23,761 bases of DNA from Clostridiales bacterium (GTDB taxonomy: Bacteria > Bacillota > Clostridia > Lachnospirales > Lachnospiraceae), in NCBI GenBank assembly GCA_019416265.1, contig DXXQ01000045.1, forward strand, positions 1-23,761, in the 5' to 3' direction. The position numbers were made by a program, and so were the translations under genes. Shown here one piece after another: positions 1 through 7,394 of the stretch. Every line of letters begins with the position of its first letter. Position 1 is the stretch's first letter. Below the pieces are notes generated by a model. That model was not told where the DNA came from. It ran no database searches and was given only the letters and a program-made list of their open reading frames with translations.

Positions 1-6
1 CTATTG

Positions 7-12
7 TATAAT
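7..12 (+). promoter_or_regulatory. Candidate -10 box for the hydrogenase operon
   Basis: A perfect TATAAT lies about 100 bases before the first hydrogenase gene. A matching -35 would fall off the left edge of the window, so the promoter cannot be confirmed. No better -10/-35 pair was seen between here and the ribosome binding site at 101-107. Confidence 0.35.
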
Positions 13-62
13 TGTTACATAGAGGAATGCTGTAAAAAAGGGAAAAATATACAATGAGCACA

Positions 63-80
63 ATGACGGCACAGCGTCAT
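63..80. promoter_or_regulatory. Perfect 6-bp inverted repeat in the hydC leader
   Basis: ATGACG (63-68) and CGTCAT (75-80) are exact reverse complements separated by six bases, ending 20 bases before the Shine-Dalgarno of hydC. It could be an operator or a short RNA hairpin. It does not match the Rex consensus TTGTGA-N6-TCACAA that one might expect before a redox operon. No T-run follows, so it is not a terminator. Confidence 0.4.
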
Positions 81-113
81 GAAATTGATAAAACATATCA
101 AGGAGGGAACTGA

Positions 114-593
114 ATGTTAGACCAGTCTTACTACAAGAAAACAGATGAGATTATCGAGCACTACGGACGGAAGCCGGCTTCGCTGATCCCCATCATGCAG
201 GACATTCAGGCAGAGTATCGTTATCTGCCGGGAGAGCTTCTTACCTATGTGGCAGCCGAAATCGGCGTGACAGAGGCGAAGGCTTACAGTGTAGCTACAT
301 TTTATGAGAACTTTTCTTTTGAGCCGAAGGGCAAATATGTGATCAAGGTCTGTGACGGAACAGCCTGTCATGTAAGAAAGTCTCAGCCTGTAAAGGATGC
401 CCTGATGAAGGAGCTTGGATTGAGCAGCAAGAAGCATACAACGGATGATATGCTTTTTACCGTTGATACGGTTTCCTGTCTCGGAGCCTGCGGACTTGCG
501 CCGACCCTGATGGTAAACGACGATGTTTATCCGAAGATGACACCCGAAAAAGTGATCGAGCTGATTGAGAGATTGAGAGGTGAAAATGCATGA
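114..593 (+). CDS. hydC: Bifurcating [FeFe]-hydrogenase subunit HydC (NuoE-like, [2Fe-2S])
   Basis: This 159-residue protein is a thioredoxin-fold [2Fe-2S] subunit of the NuoE/HydC family. The four cluster ligands are visible as Cys80-x4-Cys85 and Cys122-x3-Cys126 (VCDGTAC and SCLGAC). The N-terminal helical part (about residues 8-70, with LIPIMQDIQ and SVATFYENF) is also typical of NuoE. It passes electrons within the cytoplasmic HydABC complex, which couples NADH and reduced ferredoxin oxidation to H2 production. AGGAGGG at 101-107 fixes the ATG start. Its stop overlaps the next start (ATGA), so it is translationally coupled to hydB. The following NuoF-like and [FeFe]-hydrogenase genes, and the absence of other Nuo subunits, argue for hydrogenase rather than complex I. 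Confidence 0.93.
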   Translation: MLDQSYYKKTDEIIEHYGRKPASLIPIMQDIQAEYRYLPGELLTYVAAEIGVTEAKAYSVATFYENFSFEPKGKYVIKVCDGTACHVRKSQPVKDALMKELGLSSKKHTTDDMLFTVDTVSCLGACGLAPTLMVNDDVYPKMTPEKVIELIERLRGENA

Positions 594-2461
594 GTATTAC
601 CTGTAAAGATGATTTATTAAAGAAACAGGCAGAGGTGAAGGAACATATTTCTTCTTATACCTGCCGTGTTCTCGTCTGTTCCGGTACCGGCTGTATGGCT
701 TCCGGCGCGCAGAAGATTTACGATGAAATGGTAAAATTATGTGAGGATCTGGACGGAGTACAGATTGAAATGCAGAAAGATCTCCCTCATCTGGGTGTGA
801 TCAAGACCGGATGTCAGGGCTTATGCGAACTGGGACCTCTTGTGCGTATTGAGCCGTACAACTATCAGTATGTACACGTTCATGTGGAGGACTGTAAAGA
901 AATCGTTGACCGGACTGTTATCGCAGGGCAGCCTGTAGAGAGACTCTTCTACAGACAGGACGACAAAGTCTGTCCCCAGCCGGATGATATTCCTTTTTTA
1001 AATCTTCAGACAAGAATCGTTTTGGAAAACTGCGGAAAAATCGATGCGGAATCCATTGACGAATATATTGCAGTGGGCGGTTTTCAGGCTGTTGCAAAGG
1101 CGCTCTTTGACATGACGCCGGAATCTGTGATCGAGGAGATCACAAAATCCGGTTTAAGAGGAAGAGGAGGAGCAGGCTTCCCGGCCGGCAAGAAATGGGC
1201 GCAGGTAGCCCGCCAGAAAGAAAAAGTCCGCTATGTGGTCTGCAACGGTGACGAGGGTGACCCCGGTGCATTTATGGACGGTTCCGTAATGGAAGGGGAT
1301 CCCTATAAGATGATCGAGGGTATGATCATTGCAGCCTATGCAGTGGGCGCAGAGAACGGATATATTTATGTACGTGCGGAATATCCTCTTTCTGTTGCAA
1401 GACTTCGTATGGCCATTAAACAGGCAGAGAAATACGGCCTTCTGGGCGACAATATCCTGGGCTCCGGCGTTAATTTCCAGTTACATATCAATCGTGGAGC
1501 AGGCGCTTTCGTCTGCGGTGAAGGTTCTGCCCTTACTGCTTCCATTGAAGGCAACCGCGGTATGCCCCGTGTAAAACCGCCCCGTACTGTTGAAAAAGGC
1601 CTTTGGGAAAAACCGACAGTATTAAATAACGTGGAAACTTATGCAAATGTTGCAAAAATCATTCTCCAGGGGGCTGACTGGTTCCGCACCATCGGAACAG
1701 AGGGAAGCCCGGGAACCAAGACCTTCTCCCTTACCGGAGCCATTGAGAATACAGGTCTTATTGAGGTGCCCATGGGAACAAACCTCCGCCACATTATTTA
1801 CGATATCGGCGGCGGCTTAAAGAGCGGCGCTGCATTTAAGGGCGTTCAGATCGGCGGACCTTCCGGCGGCTGTCTCATTGAAGACCAGCTTGACAGTCCT
1901 CTTGATTTTGATTCTGTTAAGAGCCTTGACGCCATCATGGGCTCCGGCGGACTTGTTGTTATGGATGAAAATACCTGTATGGTAGAGGTTGCCCGTTTCT
2001 TCATGAACTTTACCCAGCGGGAGAGCTGCGGCAAGTGTGTTCCGTGCAGGGAGGGAACCAAGCGTATGCTTGAGATCCTGGAGCGCATTGTAGACGGCAA
2101 GGGACAGCTTTCCGACCTTGACGAGCTGGAAGAGCTTGCAAATATGGTTCAGAGCATGGCTCTGTGCGGTCTTGGAAAGAGCGCGCCTCTTCCTGTTATC
2201 AGTACGCTGAAACGCTTCCGCAAGGAATATGAAGAGCACATTGTCGACAAGAAATGCCGTGCCAAGGTTTGTACAGCTCTTCGCAAATTCCACATTAATC
2301 CGGAATTCTGTATCGGCTGCGGCAAATGTGCCAAGAACTGTCCGGCAGGTGCGATCTCCGGAAAGATCAAACATCCGTATACCATTGATAATGACCTTTG
2401 TATCAAGTGCGGTTCCTGTAAGGACAATTGTAACTTTGATGCAATTTATGTGGAAATGTAG
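590..2461 (+). CDS. hydB: Bifurcating [FeFe]-hydrogenase subunit HydB (NuoF-like, FMN/NAD)
   Basis: This 623-residue flavoprotein subunit binds NAD(H) and FMN and is the likely bifurcation site of the HydABC complex. In order it shows: an N-terminal [2Fe-2S] thioredoxin-like domain (Cys30, Cys35, Cys75, Cys79); the NuoF core with the glycine-rich GRGGAGFPAG at 191-200 and NGDEGDPGAF at 219-228; an SLBB-like region near 375-430; the NuoF [4Fe-4S] site (Cys480, Cys483, Cys486, Cys526); and a C-terminal two-cluster ferredoxin domain (Cys574/577/580/584 and Cys604/607/610/614). Fusion of the N- and C-terminal Fe-S domains to NuoF is the hallmark of HydB-type subunits. It starts inside the hydC stop codon, with GAGAGG upstream, and hydA follows 15 bases after its stop. 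Confidence 0.94.
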   Translation: MSITCKDDLLKKQAEVKEHISSYTCRVLVCSGTGCMASGAQKIYDEMVKLCEDLDGVQIEMQKDLPHLGVIKTGCQGLCELGPLVRIEPYNYQYVHVHVEDCKEIVDRTVIAGQPVERLFYRQDDKVCPQPDDIPFLNLQTRIVLENCGKIDAESIDEYIAVGGFQAVAKALFDMTPESVIEEITKSGLRGRGGAGFPAGKKWAQVARQKEKVRYVVCNGDEGDPGAFMDGSVMEGDPYKMIEGMIIAAYAVGAENGYIYVRAEYPLSVARLRMAIKQAEKYGLLGDNILGSGVNFQLHINRGAGAFVCGEGSALTASIEGNRGMPRVKPPRTVEKGLWEKPTVLNNVETYANVAKIILQGADWFRTIGTEGSPGTKTFSLTGAIENTGLIEVPMGTNLRHIIYDIGGGLKSGAAFKGVQIGGPSGGCLIEDQLDSPLDFDSVKSLDAIMGSGGLVVMDENTCMVEVARFFMNFTQRESCGKCVPCREGTKRMLEILERIVDGKGQLSDLDELEELANMVQSMALCGLGKSAPLPVISTLKRFRKEYEEHIVDKKCRAKVCTALRKFHINPEFCIGCGKCAKNCPAGAISGKIKHPYTIDNDLCIKCGSCKDNCNFDAIYVEM

Positions 2462-2476
2462 GAGGGAGGACATATT

Positions 2477-4165
2477 ATGGGTATTATGACGATTGACGGT
2501 AGAAAAGTTGAATTTACCGACGAAAAAAATGTCCTGACCGTGATCCGTAAGGCAGGCATCAATATACCGACACTTTGCTATCATTCCGAGGTTTCGACCT
2601 TCGGCGCATGCCGTCTGTGTACTGTGGAGGATGACAGGGGAAGAACCTTTGCCTCCTGCTCCGAAGAACCCCGTGACGGAATGGTGATTTATACAAACTC
2701 AGGACGTATCAAAAAATACAGAAAGCTGATCGTAGAGCTTCTTCTTGCAGCTCACTGCCGGGATTGTACAACCTGTGTAAAGAGCGGCGAGTGTGTGCTT
2801 CAGGAGCTGGCGCACCGGCTTGGCGTACACAACATCCGTTTTGAAAATACAAGAGAAATCCACGAGATCGACACAAGCTCTCCGGCTCTGGTGCGGGATC
2901 CCAATAAATGTATCCTCTGCGGAGACTGTGTCCGCGCTTGCGAAGAGCTTCAGGGAATCGGCGCCCTGGGATTTGCTTTCCGTGGAACAGAAGCCATGGT
3001 TATGCCTGCTTTTAATAAGAAAATTGCGGAAACCAACTGCGTCAACTGCGGCCAGTGCCGTGTATTCTGCCCGACAGGCGCGATTTCCATTAAGACTCAT
3101 ATGGACGAAGCCTGGGAAGCTCTGGCAGACCCCAATGTACGTGTAGTTGCTCAGATCGCTCCGGCAGTCCGTGTGGCGGTAGGAGATCACTACGGTCTTA
3201 CCAAGGGCAAGAGCGTTATGGGCAAAATCGTCAATGCTCTTCACAGAATGGGATTTGACGAGGTGTACGATACAAGCTTCAGCGCAGACCTTACCATCAT
3301 GGAGGAATCTGCGGAGTTCTTAAAGAGAGTGGAAAGCGGCGAGAAGCTGCCTCTTCTGACTTCCTGCTGTCCTGCATGGGTGAAATTTATTACAGACCAG
3401 TATAAGGATTACATTCCGAATCTATCCACCTGTCGTTCACCCCAGGGAATGCTTTCTGCGGTGATCAAGGAATATTTCCGCGATCCGGAACATGCACAGG
3501 GCAAAAAGACCTTTATGATTTCCATTATGCCATGTACAGCCAAGAAGGCTGAGGCGATCCGTCCGAACAGCTTTACCAGGGGAGAACAGGATACGGATAT
3601 CGTGATCACCACAACAGAGCTGATCCGTATGATCGATAACTTCGGTATTGATTTCGCTTCCCTTGATCCGGAAGCCTGTGATATGCCCTTTGGCTTCGGT
3701 TCCGGCGGCGGCGTGATCTTCGGTGTTACCGGAGGTGTTACAGAGGCTGTGCTTCGCCGTCTTACAAAGGAACACACAAAGGAAGCCATGAGAGAAATCT
3801 CGGAATGCGGTGTCCGCGGCGATGACGGAATCAAGGAATTCAGCGTTCCATATAAGGGAATGGAGATAAAAATCTGCGTTGCCAGCGGTCTTGCCAATGC
3901 CCGTAAGGTTATGGACTGGGTGAAAAACGGCGAGAAGGAATATCACCTTATCGAAGTGATGGCGTGCCGCCGCGGCTGTATTATGGGCGGTGGTCAGCCC
4001 ACAAGAGCCGGCGACAGAACGAAGGCAGCCCGGGCGAAGGGACTTTACAATGCGGACAATACCATGATCATTAAGAAATCGGATGAAAACCCGCTTGTTC
4101 TGGAGCTTTATGACGGCCTGCTGAAAGGTAAGGAGCATGAGCTTTTACATAACGATTTTTACTGA
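2477..4165 (+). CDS. hydA: [FeFe]-hydrogenase catalytic subunit HydA
   Basis: This 562-residue protein reduces protons to H2 at the H-cluster. In order: a NuoG-like [2Fe-2S] domain (Cys34, Cys45, Cys48, Cys61); a His-Cys3 [4Fe-4S] site (His93, Cys97, Cys100, Cys106); two ferredoxin clusters (Cys145/148/151/155 and Cys188/191/194/198); and the H domain. The H-cluster motifs are TSCCPAW at 295-301 (Cys298 ligand, Cys297 proton relay), MPCTAKK at 351-357 (Cys353) and MACRRGCIMGGGQP at 495-508 (Cys497, Cys501). These positions match the well-studied clostridial CpI enzyme with an offset of two. The spacer residues of the third motif (Arg-Arg, Met) differ from the more usual PGG/N pattern, but all ligands remain. 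GGAGG overlapping the hydB stop serves as its ribosome binding site. Maturases HydEFG are not in the window. Confidence 0.95.
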   Translation: MGIMTIDGRKVEFTDEKNVLTVIRKAGINIPTLCYHSEVSTFGACRLCTVEDDRGRTFASCSEEPRDGMVIYTNSGRIKKYRKLIVELLLAAHCRDCTTCVKSGECVLQELAHRLGVHNIRFENTREIHEIDTSSPALVRDPNKCILCGDCVRACEELQGIGALGFAFRGTEAMVMPAFNKKIAETNCVNCGQCRVFCPTGAISIKTHMDEAWEALADPNVRVVAQIAPAVRVAVGDHYGLTKGKSVMGKIVNALHRMGFDEVYDTSFSADLTIMEESAEFLKRVESGEKLPLLTSCCPAWVKFITDQYKDYIPNLSTCRSPQGMLSAVIKEYFRDPEHAQGKKTFMISIMPCTAKKAEAIRPNSFTRGEQDTDIVITTTELIRMIDNFGIDFASLDPEACDMPFGFGSGGGVIFGVTGGVTEAVLRRLTKEHTKEAMREISECGVRGDDGIKEFSVPYKGMEIKICVASGLANARKVMDWVKNGEKEYHLIEVMACRRGCIMGGGQPTRAGDRTKAARAKGLYNADNTMIIKKSDENPLVLELYDGLLKGKEHELLHNDFY

Positions 4166-4185
4166 TCTCTTAATTTACAGACGGT

Positions 4186-4212
4186 ATAATTAAAGACCTC
4201 CTTGCATAGGGT
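4186..4212 (+). promoter_or_regulatory. Candidate sigma-E-type promoter for spoIVA
   Basis: ATA (4186-4188) is followed after 16 bases by CATAGGGT (4205-4212). This resembles the Bacillus sigma-E pattern of ATA, a 16-18 base gap, then CATACAAT, with five of eight -10 positions matching. Known biology supports it, because spoIVA is a mother-cell sigma-E gene in Bacillus. The predicted start near 4219 lies inside the terminator loop. An alternative vegetative-like TATAAT at 4212-4217 overlaps it. Confidence 0.4.
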
Positions 4213-4260
4213 ATAATAATACATTGTGTTATTTCATACCTGTGCAAGGAGGCTTTTTTT
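4197..4260 (+). terminator. Intrinsic terminator of the hyd operon, overlapping the spoIVA ribosome binding site
   Basis: CCTCCTTGCA (4197-4206) pairs perfectly with TGCAAGGAGG (4243-4252). The stem continues inward through GGTAT (4210-4214) with ATACC (4236-4240), and seven T follow (4254-4260). The descending arm contains AAGGAGG (4246-4252), eight bases before the spoIVA ATG, so the same bases serve as terminator arm and Shine-Dalgarno. Confidence 0.88.
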
Positions 4261-5730
4261 ATGGAGAATTTTCAGGTTTATCGGGATATTGAGGCGCGGA
4301 CCGGCGGGGATTTTTACATAGGTGTCGTGGGACCGGTGCGGACTGGGAAGTCTACGTTTATCCGGAGATTTATGGAGCTGGCGGCATTGCCCAAAATGAC
4401 GGAAAAGCAGCAGGCGGAGGTGCGCGATCAGCTTCCTTTAAGCGGAGAAGGGAAAACGATCACAACTGTGGAGCCTAAATTTATTCCCAAGGATGCGGTT
4501 CCTGTGCTGCTTGGAGGGGAACAGAAGGTCAACGTCCGCCTGATCGACTGCGTGGGATTTCTGGTAAAGGATGCTGCAGGTCATATTGAGGATGGACGGG
4601 AGAGGATGGTAAAAACGCCCTGGTTTGAAAAGGCGATCCCCTTTCACGAGGCTGCAAAAATCGGTACGGAAAAGGTGATTCAGGAACATTCCACCATTGG
4701 CCTTGTGATTACCTCAGACGGGTCTTTTGGGGAAATCCCGAGAGAAAATTTTCTGGAGGCGGAGGCTCTTGCCATTCTGGAGCTGAAGAAACAGGGGAAA
4801 CCCTTCCTGGTGCTGGTGAATTCCCAGATGCCCTATAAAGAAAATGCTATGAAGGCTGCGGCTGAAATCCGGGAAAAATATGAGGTTCCCGTTTTGACTG
4901 TAAACTGCGACCAGTTAAGAAAAGAAGACATTCATCGGATTCTGGAAATGATACTTTATGAGTTTCCTGTAAGCGAGGTGCAGTTTTATATTCCGAAATG
5001 GGTGGAGATCCTTCCCATGGACCATGAGCTGAAGCAGTCCCTTCTTCTTCGGATCCGGGAAAATCTGGGGGCTTTTTCCCATATCAGGGGAATCACAAAG
5101 GAATCTGTAAAAATCAGGGATGAATATGTTCAGGACACTGTGCTGGAGGATATCAGTCTTTCCAACGGCATTGTCCGTATCCGGATCAATATCAAGGACG
5201 AATATTATTACCGGATGCTCAGCCAGATGAGCGGTATTCCCATGGAGAGTGAATACGAGCTGATCCGTACCATGAAAGAGCTGGCAAAGATGAAAGAGGA
5301 ATATGTGAAGGTAAAAGACTCCCTGGCTGCTGTCCGGGGCACGGGATATGGAGTGGTTGTGCCTGAACTGGAAGAAATTGAGCTGGAAGAGCCGGCCGTG
5401 ATCCGTCAGGGAAATAAATTCGGGGTAAAAATCCGGTCAAAAAGCCCGTCCATTCATATGATAAAAGCAAATATTGAGACAGAGATCGCCCCTATCGTCG
5501 GAACCCAGGAACAGGCGGAAGACCTGATCCGCTATATCGGAGAGAGCAGCCAGAGAGGGGAGAGCATCTGGGAGACGAATATTTTCGGCAAGTCCATCGA
5601 GCAGCTTGTACAGGATGGGATCCGCAGCAAGATCGCGGCGATCAGCGAGGAGAGCCAGGTGAAGCTCCAGGATACCATGCAGAAAATCGTCAATGACAGC
5701 AAGGGCGGGCTTGTGTGTATTATTATTTAG
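4261..5730 (+). CDS. spoIVA: Stage IV sporulation protein A, spore coat morphogenetic ATPase
   Basis: SpoIVA (489 residues, close to the 492 of Bacillus subtilis) polymerises by ATP hydrolysis on the forespore surface in the mother cell and forms the base of the coat. The Walker A motif GPVRTGKST is at 24-32, with Lys30 at the same position as in Bacillus. TITTVEP at 66-72 and LIDCVGF at 94-100 carry the switch-like segment. The C-terminus ends in KGGLVCIII, the conserved tail that in Bacillus contacts the membrane anchor SpoVM. The start is fixed by AAGGAGG at 4246-4252. It is monocistronic: a strong terminator precedes it and a convergent small gene overlaps its last eight bases. In many Firmicutes spoIVA sits beside gpsA; here gpsA is about 16 kb away. 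Confidence 0.96.
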   Translation: MENFQVYRDIEARTGGDFYIGVVGPVRTGKSTFIRRFMELAALPKMTEKQQAEVRDQLPLSGEGKTITTVEPKFIPKDAVPVLLGGEQKVNVRLIDCVGFLVKDAAGHIEDGRERMVKTPWFEKAIPFHEAAKIGTEKVIQEHSTIGLVITSDGSFGEIPRENFLEAEALAILELKKQGKPFLVLVNSQMPYKENAMKAAAEIREKYEVPVLTVNCDQLRKEDIHRILEMILYEFPVSEVQFYIPKWVEILPMDHELKQSLLLRIRENLGAFSHIRGITKESVKIRDEYVQDTVLEDISLSNGIVRIRINIKDEYYYRMLSQMSGIPMESEYELIRTMKELAKMKEEYVKVKDSLAAVRGTGYGVVVPELEEIELEEPAVIRQGNKFGVKIRSKSPSIHMIKANIETEIAPIVGTQEQAEDLIRYIGESSQRGESIWETNIFGKSIEQLVQDGIRSKIAAISEESQVKLQDTMQKIVNDSKGGLVCIII

Positions 5731-5872
5731 CGTGGCGCTCGTTCCATTCTCTGATGAATTCGATCTGCTCCTGGTCGGAAAGCATCTGGGATGCGGGATC
5801 ATTTCCTGCCGCCAGGCAGCAGAAGAGTACAAAGGCCTGCAGGAAGGCGAAAAAAAGAAATGCAAATAACAT
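5723..5872 (-). CDS. 49-residue single-pass membrane microprotein convergent with spoIVA
   Basis: A short reading frame on the minus strand starts with ATG at 5872-5870 and ends with TAA at 5725-5723. It is preceded by an excellent ribosome binding site (AAAAGGAGG, plus-strand 5879-5887, six bases from the start). The protein begins MLFAFLFFAFLQAFVLFCCL, a Phe/Leu-rich membrane segment over residues 2-21, followed by a charged soluble tail ending QIEFIREWNERHAK. The paired Cys at 18-19 could be lipidated or metal-binding. No family is recognised. The ideal ribosome binding site, a plausible membrane-plus-tail design and its neat fit between spoIVA and the next gene argue that it is real. The overlap with spoIVA is eight bases, tail to tail. 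A role in sporulation is a guess from position only. Confidence 0.7.
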   Translation of the reverse strand: MLFAFLFFAFLQAFVLFCCLAAGNDPASQMLSDQEQIEFIREWNERHAK

Positions 5873-5951
5873 TGGAAACCTCCTTTTAGAAAAAATTGAT
5901 AAAAAAAGTATGTGCGAAAAAATGGTTTTTATACATTTTGTGGAAGAGAGA

Positions 5952-5980
5952 TTGTTTTTTGGAGAAATAGTTGGTATAAT
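5952..5980 (+). promoter_or_regulatory. Vegetative promoter for the downstream membrane protein gene
   Basis: TTGTTT (5952-5957), a 17-base spacer, then TATAAT (5975-5980) preceded by TGG, giving an extended -10. It lies 35 bases upstream of the ATG at 6016. Confidence 0.75.
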
Positions 5981-6015
5981 GTCCGTTGTATAAAAAATGA
6001 CATATGAGGTGACCT

Positions 6016-6552
6016 ATGAAAACAACGGAATTTAAAGTACATTCTATTTATTCAAAGGAAGACATTCAGCAGATGCAGAAGGTGGTAAACCGTAAAATGC
6101 GCACCATCGGTCTGTCTGTTTCTGTGGTGGTTTTTATTCTCTATCTTGCCGTGCTGGTCTGGGAGTGGAATGAAAACGGGAAGACTTCTTCCCTGTTTAC
6201 ATCTGTTTCAGGGAATGTTCTGAATCTGATCCTTCTGGGAGGACTGATCGCAGGAATCGTTGTTCTGGCAGTTCTGCCGCGCATACAGGCAAAAAGGATC
6301 CTGAAAGATCTTCCGGGCGGCGTTTTGAAAGCCAACTACTATTTTTATGAAAAGACATTTGAATACGGATGGGGAAATCATTTCACAAGTACCGGATATG
6401 TGGAAATCCAGGAATTTCTGAATCTGGAAAAAACATTCTATATCAAGGCAAGAGACGTTTCCTACTGGATCAAGAAAGAAGATTTTGAAGTGGGAAATGC
6501 AGAAGACTTCCTGAAATTTATGGAAGGAAAAGTGAAGTGTAAAATTAAGTAA
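6016..6552 (+). CDS. Two-TM membrane protein with a soluble C-terminal domain (YcxB-like)
   Basis: This 178-residue protein has a short cytoplasmic N-terminus and two hydrophobic helices at about 31-50 and 69-87, joined by a small loop. The soluble domain (about 105-178) is rich in aromatic and charged residues. The arrangement, and phrases such as TFEYGWGNHFTSTGYVEIQEF followed by a FYIKARDVSYWIKKEDF-like strand pattern, resemble YcxB-like proteins, whose function is unknown. I make this assignment from overall pattern, not from a diagnostic motif. The start is supported by GAGGTG at 6006-6011. It stands alone, with its own promoter (5952-5980) and terminator (6559-6581). Confidence 0.75.
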   Translation: MKTTEFKVHSIYSKEDIQQMQKVVNRKMRTIGLSVSVVVFILYLAVLVWEWNENGKTSSLFTSVSGNVLNLILLGGLIAGIVVLAVLPRIQAKRILKDLPGGVLKANYYFYEKTFEYGWGNHFTSTGYVEIQEFLNLEKTFYIKARDVSYWIKKEDFEVGNAEDFLKFMEGKVKCKIK

Positions 6553-6558
6553 TGTTCA

Positions 6559-6581
6559 GGGGGGAGAAAATCCCCCCTTTT
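6559..6581 (+). terminator. Intrinsic terminator
   Basis: GGGGGGA (6559-6565), loop GAAAA, TCCCCCC (6571-6577), then TTTT. It closes the membrane protein gene and abuts the stop codon of the convergent tetR gene. On the minus strand no T-run follows, so it should act mainly on plus-strand transcripts. Confidence 0.85.
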
Positions 6582-7194
6582 ATAATGTCATCAGGAAATT
6601 TAAAGAGCCTGCCGGGTTTTCCGTTCCTTTTTCGAGAAGGGAGATCAGCCCCCGGATGGTTTCCTCGATCTCTTCGGGAGAGGCGGGGGAAAGACGGTTA
6701 TCCAGCTTCACGGAAAGTACGATCAGTACGATTTCCGCAAGGGCGGCGGGATAATCGAATTTAATATCGCCGCTTTCTATGCCCTGCTTGATGATTTCCG
6801 TGAGAACGGGCTTCATCTCGCAGATGATGTGCTGCATATATTTCTGATGGAGCATGGCTGTTTCCGGAGAGTCGGTTTCTCCCGGTTCCTCTGAACAGGT
6901 ACGGAATTCCGAGGAAGAGTTCCTGCAGGCAAGAAAAATCATTGCCATTCGGATGAAAGGGGAGATCTCCGGCTGTTTCGCCAGATTCTTGGCTGTTTCC
7001 AGGGGTTTTTCATAATTTCTTTTTACAAGGGCGGCAAGCATGGCGTCCTTGGAGGGAAAATAATAATAGATACTTCCTTTTCCTACGCCGGCAGCCTGGG
7101 CTATCTCGCTTACGGAGACAGACTGTATATTTTTGGTCTGCAATAAAGCCTGAAGCGCGTCCAGAATAAGATTATATTTCTGCAGGTTTGGCAT
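6580..7194 (-). CDS. TetR/AcrR-family transcriptional repressor
   Basis: A 204-residue regulator with the TetR N-terminal helix-turn-helix at about residues 28-47 (VSEIAQAAGVGKGSIYYYF), which is highly characteristic, and a helical ligand-binding C-terminus of the usual length. It is divergent from the SCP2/hydrolase/acyltransferase/ACP/ligase operon. Two similar palindromes (7352-7366 and 7395-7409) lie in the promoter region of that operon, so it most likely represses the cassette. Its ligand is unknown; a fatty acid or acyl-CoA/ACP product would fit the neighbouring genes. AAAGG (plus 7204-7208 on the complementary strand) supports the ATG at 7194. The gene ends against the terminator of the upstream membrane protein gene. 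Confidence 0.92.
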   Translation of the reverse strand: MPNLQKYNLILDALQALLQTKNIQSVSVSEIAQAAGVGKGSIYYYFPSKDAMLAALVKRNYEKPLETAKNLAKQPEISPFIRMAMIFLACRNSSSEFRTCSEEPGETDSPETAMLHQKYMQHIICEMKPVLTEIIKQGIESGDIKFDYPAALAEIVLIVLSVKLDNRLSPASPEEIEETIRGLISLLEKGTENPAGSLNFLMTL

Positions 7195-7227
7195 TTCGAT
7201 CGCCTTTCTATTTAAAATATCTTAAGT

Positions 7228-7256
7228 ATTCTACCACAATGAAACATAACTGGTAA
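7228..7256 (-). promoter_or_regulatory. Promoter of tetR
   Basis: Read on the minus strand: TTACCA (7256-7251), 17-base spacer, TAGAAT (7233-7228) with an upstream TGG forming an extended -10. The palindromic operators lie about 100-180 bases upstream of this start, so autorepression by direct occlusion is less likely than repression of the divergent operon. Confidence 0.5.
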
Positions 7257-7280
7257 ATTTTAGTATAGCATAGATACCGC

Positions 7281-7325
7281 AAAAGGGGCAACTGGAAAAT
7301 ATACACAGACATCGCCTCTTTTTTT
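7281..7325 (+). terminator. Terminator-like hairpin in the tetR/operon intergenic region
   Basis: AAAAGGGGC (7281-7289) pairs with GCCTCTTTT (7314-7322), with one G-T wobble and a 24-base loop, followed by more T. No obvious transcript feeds it on the plus strand. It may insulate the operon from stray transcription or be incidental. Confidence 0.35.
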
Positions 7326-7351
7326 GTTGGAATTTTAGGAAAGACTACGAG

Positions 7352-7366
7352 TTGACCGCTGGTCGA
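7352..7366. promoter_or_regulatory. TetR operator candidate 1 (imperfect palindrome)
   Basis: TTGACCGCTGGTCGA is identical at 12 of 15 positions to the perfect palindrome at 7395-7409. It overlaps the candidate -35. The two centres are 43 bases apart, about four helical turns, which puts both sites on the same DNA face. Confidence 0.6.
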
Positions 7367-7380
7367 AAAAATGCTAAGGT
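7352..7380 (+). promoter_or_regulatory. Candidate promoter of the SCP2-hydrolase-acyltransferase-ACP-ligase operon
   Basis: TTGACC (7352-7357), 17-base spacer, TAAGGT (7375-7380) with an upstream TGC giving an extended -10. The -10 hexamer is weak (three of six). The -35 lies within the first palindrome, which suits a repressor-controlled promoter. TATAAA at 7380-7385 is an alternative -10 but sits too far from TTGACC. Confidence 0.45.
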
Positions 7381-7394
7381 ATAAATGCAAACAA

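Noticed and set aside
1817..2584. 255-codon minus-strand frame across hydB and hydA
   Set aside because: It is fully antisense to two clear hydrogenase genes, shows no recognisable domain and has no ribosome binding site.
114..4165. Complex I (NuoEFG) rather than hydrogenase
   Set aside because: The third gene has all three H-cluster motifs, and no other nuo genes follow.
5715..5993. Plus-strand 92-codon frame overlapping the end of spoIVA
   Set aside because: It has no ribosome binding site and is antisense to the well-supported 49-codon minus-strand gene; its 3' part runs through the promoter at 5952-5980.
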